Below the pieces are notes generated by a model. The model searched no databases and had not been told where the DNA came from. It saw nothing but the letters and a program-made list of their open reading frames with translations. Shown piece by piece: positions 7,401 to 9,188 of a stretch of DNA of 9,188 nt. The translations under genes and the position numbers were made by a program. The number at the start of each line of letters is the position of its first letter. Within the stretch, counting starts at the first letter, position 1. Source of the stretch: Desulfobacterales bacterium (lineage in GTDB: Bacteria; Desulfobacterota; Desulfobacteria; Desulfobacterales; Desulfobacteraceae); contig JAKSBO010000468.1 in the NCBI GenBank assembly GCA_022361095.1, positions 1 to 9,188 on the forward strand. Reading direction: 5' to 3'.

Positions 7401-9188
7401 ATAGCCTTCATTTGCTTGAAAGTGACCTGGTCGTCACAAGCAAGACTCAACATTCTCTTTTTAGCCGCTCGCCAATCGCTCTTGAACCAACGAAATAAAC
7501 CACCTCGTTCAATCGTCGTTTTCAACTGTAATAATTCTTCATGCTCCGGTAGCTCTCCAACCTTAAAAACCCTAAAAATTTCGTTATACATTAACAAAAG
7601 ATTTGTAAGGTCTTCCCTTAAATCGGGTAGCAACTCGTCCATCTCATCATTATCAAAACGCTCATCTCTGATTTTCCAATAGGAAGGCTTTAGACTATCG
7701 ATCAAATTCAAAAACGTTACAAACTCACTCAGCCCTTTAATGGATGGCACGAAGTGCGCTGAGACATCGCTACCTATTGAACTTTTTATTTGAGATAATG
7801 GTTCTACTATCCCAGAAAGTTGATTCTGTATTGCTTCCAAACGATTCATTGCGTCAGCCAGTTGTCCCAGACTGACCGATGCATCAACCAATTGCTTTAA
7901 TTGTTTATCTCCCTCCAAAAAAATATCAATCCTCGAGAGGTCTTCCAGAAACTCTTCTCCTATCTTTTCTGAAATATATTCATATTGTTCTTGAAGATCT
8001 TTATACTGCGATAAATATCCGTTTGCCGCGCATAGAACATCACCTGTAAGCAAAGGTAATTGGGCTAAATATCGTTCGTCGGAAAATTGAGGAAAATTGA
8101 CAAGATCAGATAAACATAAAGTAAGCTCATTAATCGAATTTGGAATTTCAGAACATTGGCAATTTAATTTTTCTGAAATCCTCTTTCTTTCGCAAGAAAT
8201 GTCTTCTAAAGAGGCTTGCCAAGCAACCAAAGATTCAACAACTTTATCAATTTCAAAAATGTGCAATTCACTATTATTAAAGCCAAACCAAGGGTGGTTC
8301 TGAAGAACAACACCGCCATCTAATTGGCCTGCGATTGCCTGATATATTTTCTGATATCCATGAACCTGATCGATCACGAATTTTTGTTTTGAAACATCGA
8401 ACTCTTCACCACTAATTCCTTCGGGGTGAAAGTTGGTAGGGCTCGTGTTCAGTTTTCTTCGATATCTAGTGGCTGACATAAAAATGGTGTGTATGGTTTT
8501 GCCTGTATTTTTCCAAACCCCATTTATTCGTTCAGCGTGGTCCTTCAACTCCAGTTTTAATTCTTCCAAGCGGGCAATATCAAAATCGATATCACTTGGC
8601 TTTCGATATTTATGATGCCTATCAAGACGATTTTCGACCTCATCTAAAATTTTCCGTTTCTGAGACTTATGGCTATGCAGCTCCAAACAGAATTCACCCA
8701 ATCCAACATTATCTAACCGCCGTTTAACGACCTCCAATGCTGCTTGTTTCTCCGCAACGAATAAAACCTTTTTCCCTTGGGATAAACATGCTGCTATTAA
8801 ATTTGTTATTGTTTGCGATTTACCGGTACCTGGAGGGCCTTCAATAACTAAATTTTTCCCATCTACAGCATCAATCAAGGCGCTATGTTGAGAGCTATCT
8901 GCATCATCAATCAATGGATATTTTGTATGAATTTCCCTTAATTCATCAATTGGATATTCTTCACCAAAACCAAGGGATTCATCAGGAGAATCTTCATCTT
9001 GAGCATCAGGATCATAATCATTCAAGAACTGGGCAACCAATGGATGATTAATGATATTGGTTCCCTTGGGCCATCGATTTGGATCTAAATCCAAATACAT
9101 CAACAACTTACTAAAATTGAGAAGCGTCAATGTCACATAACGTCTTACACGCCATTTGGGTTGGTTATTTTCAATTAATTTAAAAACA
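4490..9188 (-). CDS. Giant SF1 (COG1112-type) helicase with C-terminal MTES_1575/Vsr-like nuclease domain (5' partial)
   Basis: The frame stays open to the right edge. The GTG at 9134-9136 is internal, since 17 codons before it (ending KWRVRRY) continue the helicase-associated region, so at least 1565 residues exist and the start is off-window. Helicase motifs in order: Q-motif area DADSSQHSAL; Walker A GPPGTGKSQT (8810-8839); motif Ia VLFVAEKQAALEVV; Walker B MDEAS (about 6008-6022); GDPKQLPP (5924-5947); LRWHYRSQHESL; NVQGDERD; NVLFTRS (5297-5317). About 940 residues, largely helical in appearance, separate Walker A and B. A nuclease domain follows (4886-5131) with FEIAV, FFIDLAV, IECDG (ECDG at 4991-5002), TYHSAKSVRDRDRLR and IWSTDW, so its acidic residues are intact. 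A tail with LLRPAMLEAFL and a final VLEIINANIE ends at TAG. Known relatives are large helicase-nuclease proteins, several implicated in phage defence. Inferred role: ATP-driven nucleic-acid translocation coupled to cleavage. It is AT-rich, unlike the genes to its left, suggesting transfer, and converges on them tail to tail. Partner genes, if any, lie to the right. Confidence 0.92.
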   Translation of the reverse strand, partial: VFKLIENNQPKWRVRRYVTLTLLNFSKLLMYLDLDPNRWPKGTNIINHPLVAQFLNDYDPDAQDEDSPDESLGFGEEYPIDELREIHTKYPLIDDADSSQHSALIDAVDGKNLVIEGPPGTGKSQTITNLIAACLSQGKKVLFVAEKQAALEVVKRRLDNVGLGEFCLELHSHKSQKRKILDEVENRLDRHHKYRKPSDIDFDIARLEELKLELKDHAERINGVWKNTGKTIHTIFMSATRYRRKLNTSPTNFHPEGISGEEFDVSKQKFVIDQVHGYQKIYQAIAGQLDGGVVLQNHPWFGFNNSELHIFEIDKVVESLVAWQASLEDISCERKRISEKLNCQCSEIPNSINELTLCLSDLVNFPQFSDERYLAQLPLLTGDVLCAANGYLSQYKDLQEQYEYISEKIGEEFLEDLSRIDIFLEGDKQLKQLVDASVSLGQLADAMNRLEAIQNQLSGIVEPLSQIKSSIGSDVSAHFVPSIKGLSEFVTFLNLIDSLKPSYWKIRDERFDNDEMDELLPDLREDLTNLLLMYNEIFRVFKVGELPEHEELLQLKTTIERGGLFRWFKSDWRAAKKRMLSLACDDQVTFKQMKAMLGKATQFSEQLRKIENNSKYNEVFGDLIQGFETDLSAIESLRMWYKSVRAEYGVGFGPRVNLGLAVMNLPIEFSRGIRSLSEQGLKTQLIDLLDDLESLKIIFAPVSKMQDTSTLLSGQDGLISWLLSSLVEPIEACGLLVADNTVSLTELSKRIESLSNYKESIVEWDQNDFNDKYFDGKLEFFIGGDQTDVSSLASFECILNLAEYLEFKAKTNFIKDVIRQNPSIVLTDGFCSIPVSLKGVLDSQIIKFDAFKSIAQLNVEDWQCDSDSDVDVVISKNQRAITNKSALNNWLDYLRIKNQLFSMGLSCLLNEIEQGNIDITEIQDAYLAGVYDLLAREVFQEKPELAKFSGLSQNVLQSKFKEYDNKLKRLQCERIAWRIDQVDIPNGLRGARVSEHTDLFLLRHECSKKTRHIPIRQLLLKAGNALLATKPCFMMGPMSVAQYLAPGKFKFDVIIMDEASQIKPQDALGTIARGSQLVVVGDPKQLPPTSFFDRVVSADEKDQTAIEESESILDATLPIFPSRRLRWHYRSQHESLIAFSNHSFYKSDMVLFPSPNKEINGFGLKYSKVEKGCFVNRRNIKEAQAICEAVKKHLKKYPDDSIGVVAMSSEQRLQIEREIEANAKDDYVFQTLLQNNESKEEPLFIKNLENVQGDERDVILISMTYGPQEPGGRVFQRFGPINSDVGWRRLNVLFTRSKKRMQIFSSMSSDDIIADSKAKRGVRALRDFLNFCETGILHKVERETGRPPESDFEIAVMDALKEEGFECVPQVGVAGFFIDLAVLDPGNPGRYLMGIECDGATYHSAKSVRDRDRLRQTILERLGWNIKRIWSTDWFKNPSGELQPIIRELNVLKSEIKEYKEFEINSIEGEQDKDQTTANELVSQQMGLEEKLMTFDKDVIRKELPNTPDNKRLLRPAMLEAFLEHMPCSKAEFLEYIPSYLRGATLGVEGKFLVDVLEIINANIE

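Noticed and set aside
4500..8615. Several plus-strand open frames of 60-92 codons across the helicase gene
   Set aside because: All lie antisense to a continuous coding frame with conserved motifs, and none has a recognisable domain.
9134..9136. GTG at 9134-9136 as the helicase start
   Set aside because: The frame remains open to the right edge and the preceding codons (ending KWRVRRY) read like the normal helicase-associated region, so this is an internal Val codon.
1..9188. CRISPR array, tRNA or rRNA
   Set aside because: No regularly spaced direct repeats, cloverleaf or rRNA-like stretches were seen on either strand.

Overview
The window joins two unlike pieces of DNA. The left part (about 1-4385) is very GC-rich: line 3421-3480 has 46 G/C in 60 by my count. 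It is rich in CTG, GCC and CGG codons and carries three plus-strand genes. The right part (about 4440-9188) is AT-rich: line 8161-8220 has 20 G/C in 60. It is filled by one giant minus-strand gene. Anaerobic corrinoid methyltransferase genes next to a BCCT transporter, at this GC content, suggest an anaerobic bacterium of the Desulfobacterota (sulfate-reducer) type. That is an inference from gene content and codon use; other anaerobic methylotrophs or acetogens are not excluded.

Left module: (1) the 3' part of a two-domain protein, the end of a uroporphyrinogen-decarboxylase-like (MtaA/CmuA-type) methyltransferase domain fused to a complete corrinoid-binding domain. Its reading frame is open to the left edge, so the true start lies outside the window. 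(2) A BCCT-family transporter close in outline to carnitine/betaine carriers but altered at several substrate-pocket positions. (3) A full-length MttB-superfamily methyltransferase with no in-frame amber codon, hence of the non-pyrrolysine type. The simplest joint model is that the BCCT protein imports a quaternary amine, the MttB homologue demethylates it onto the corrinoid of the fusion protein, and the URO-D-like domain passes the methyl group to a carrier (a thiol or tetrahydrofolate). Each gap or gene end in this module carries a strong GC-rich hairpin.

Junction: the 319-base gap 4171-4489 separates the convergent gene ends. It holds a perfect 11-bp hairpin, a cluster of smaller inverted repeats, and a sharp fall in GC within about 60 bases (4381-4440). 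I read this as the edge of a horizontally acquired segment.

Right module: a partial gene of at least 1565 codons (start beyond the right edge) for a COG1112-type superfamily 1 helicase. It has a very long insertion between Walker A and Walker B, a C-terminal MTES_1575/Vsr-like nuclease domain with its acidic residues present, and a small helical C-terminal tail. This architecture, with foreign base composition beside a metabolic operon, fits a defence gene on a small island. No RNA gene, CRISPR array, complete insertion sequence or origin was found.
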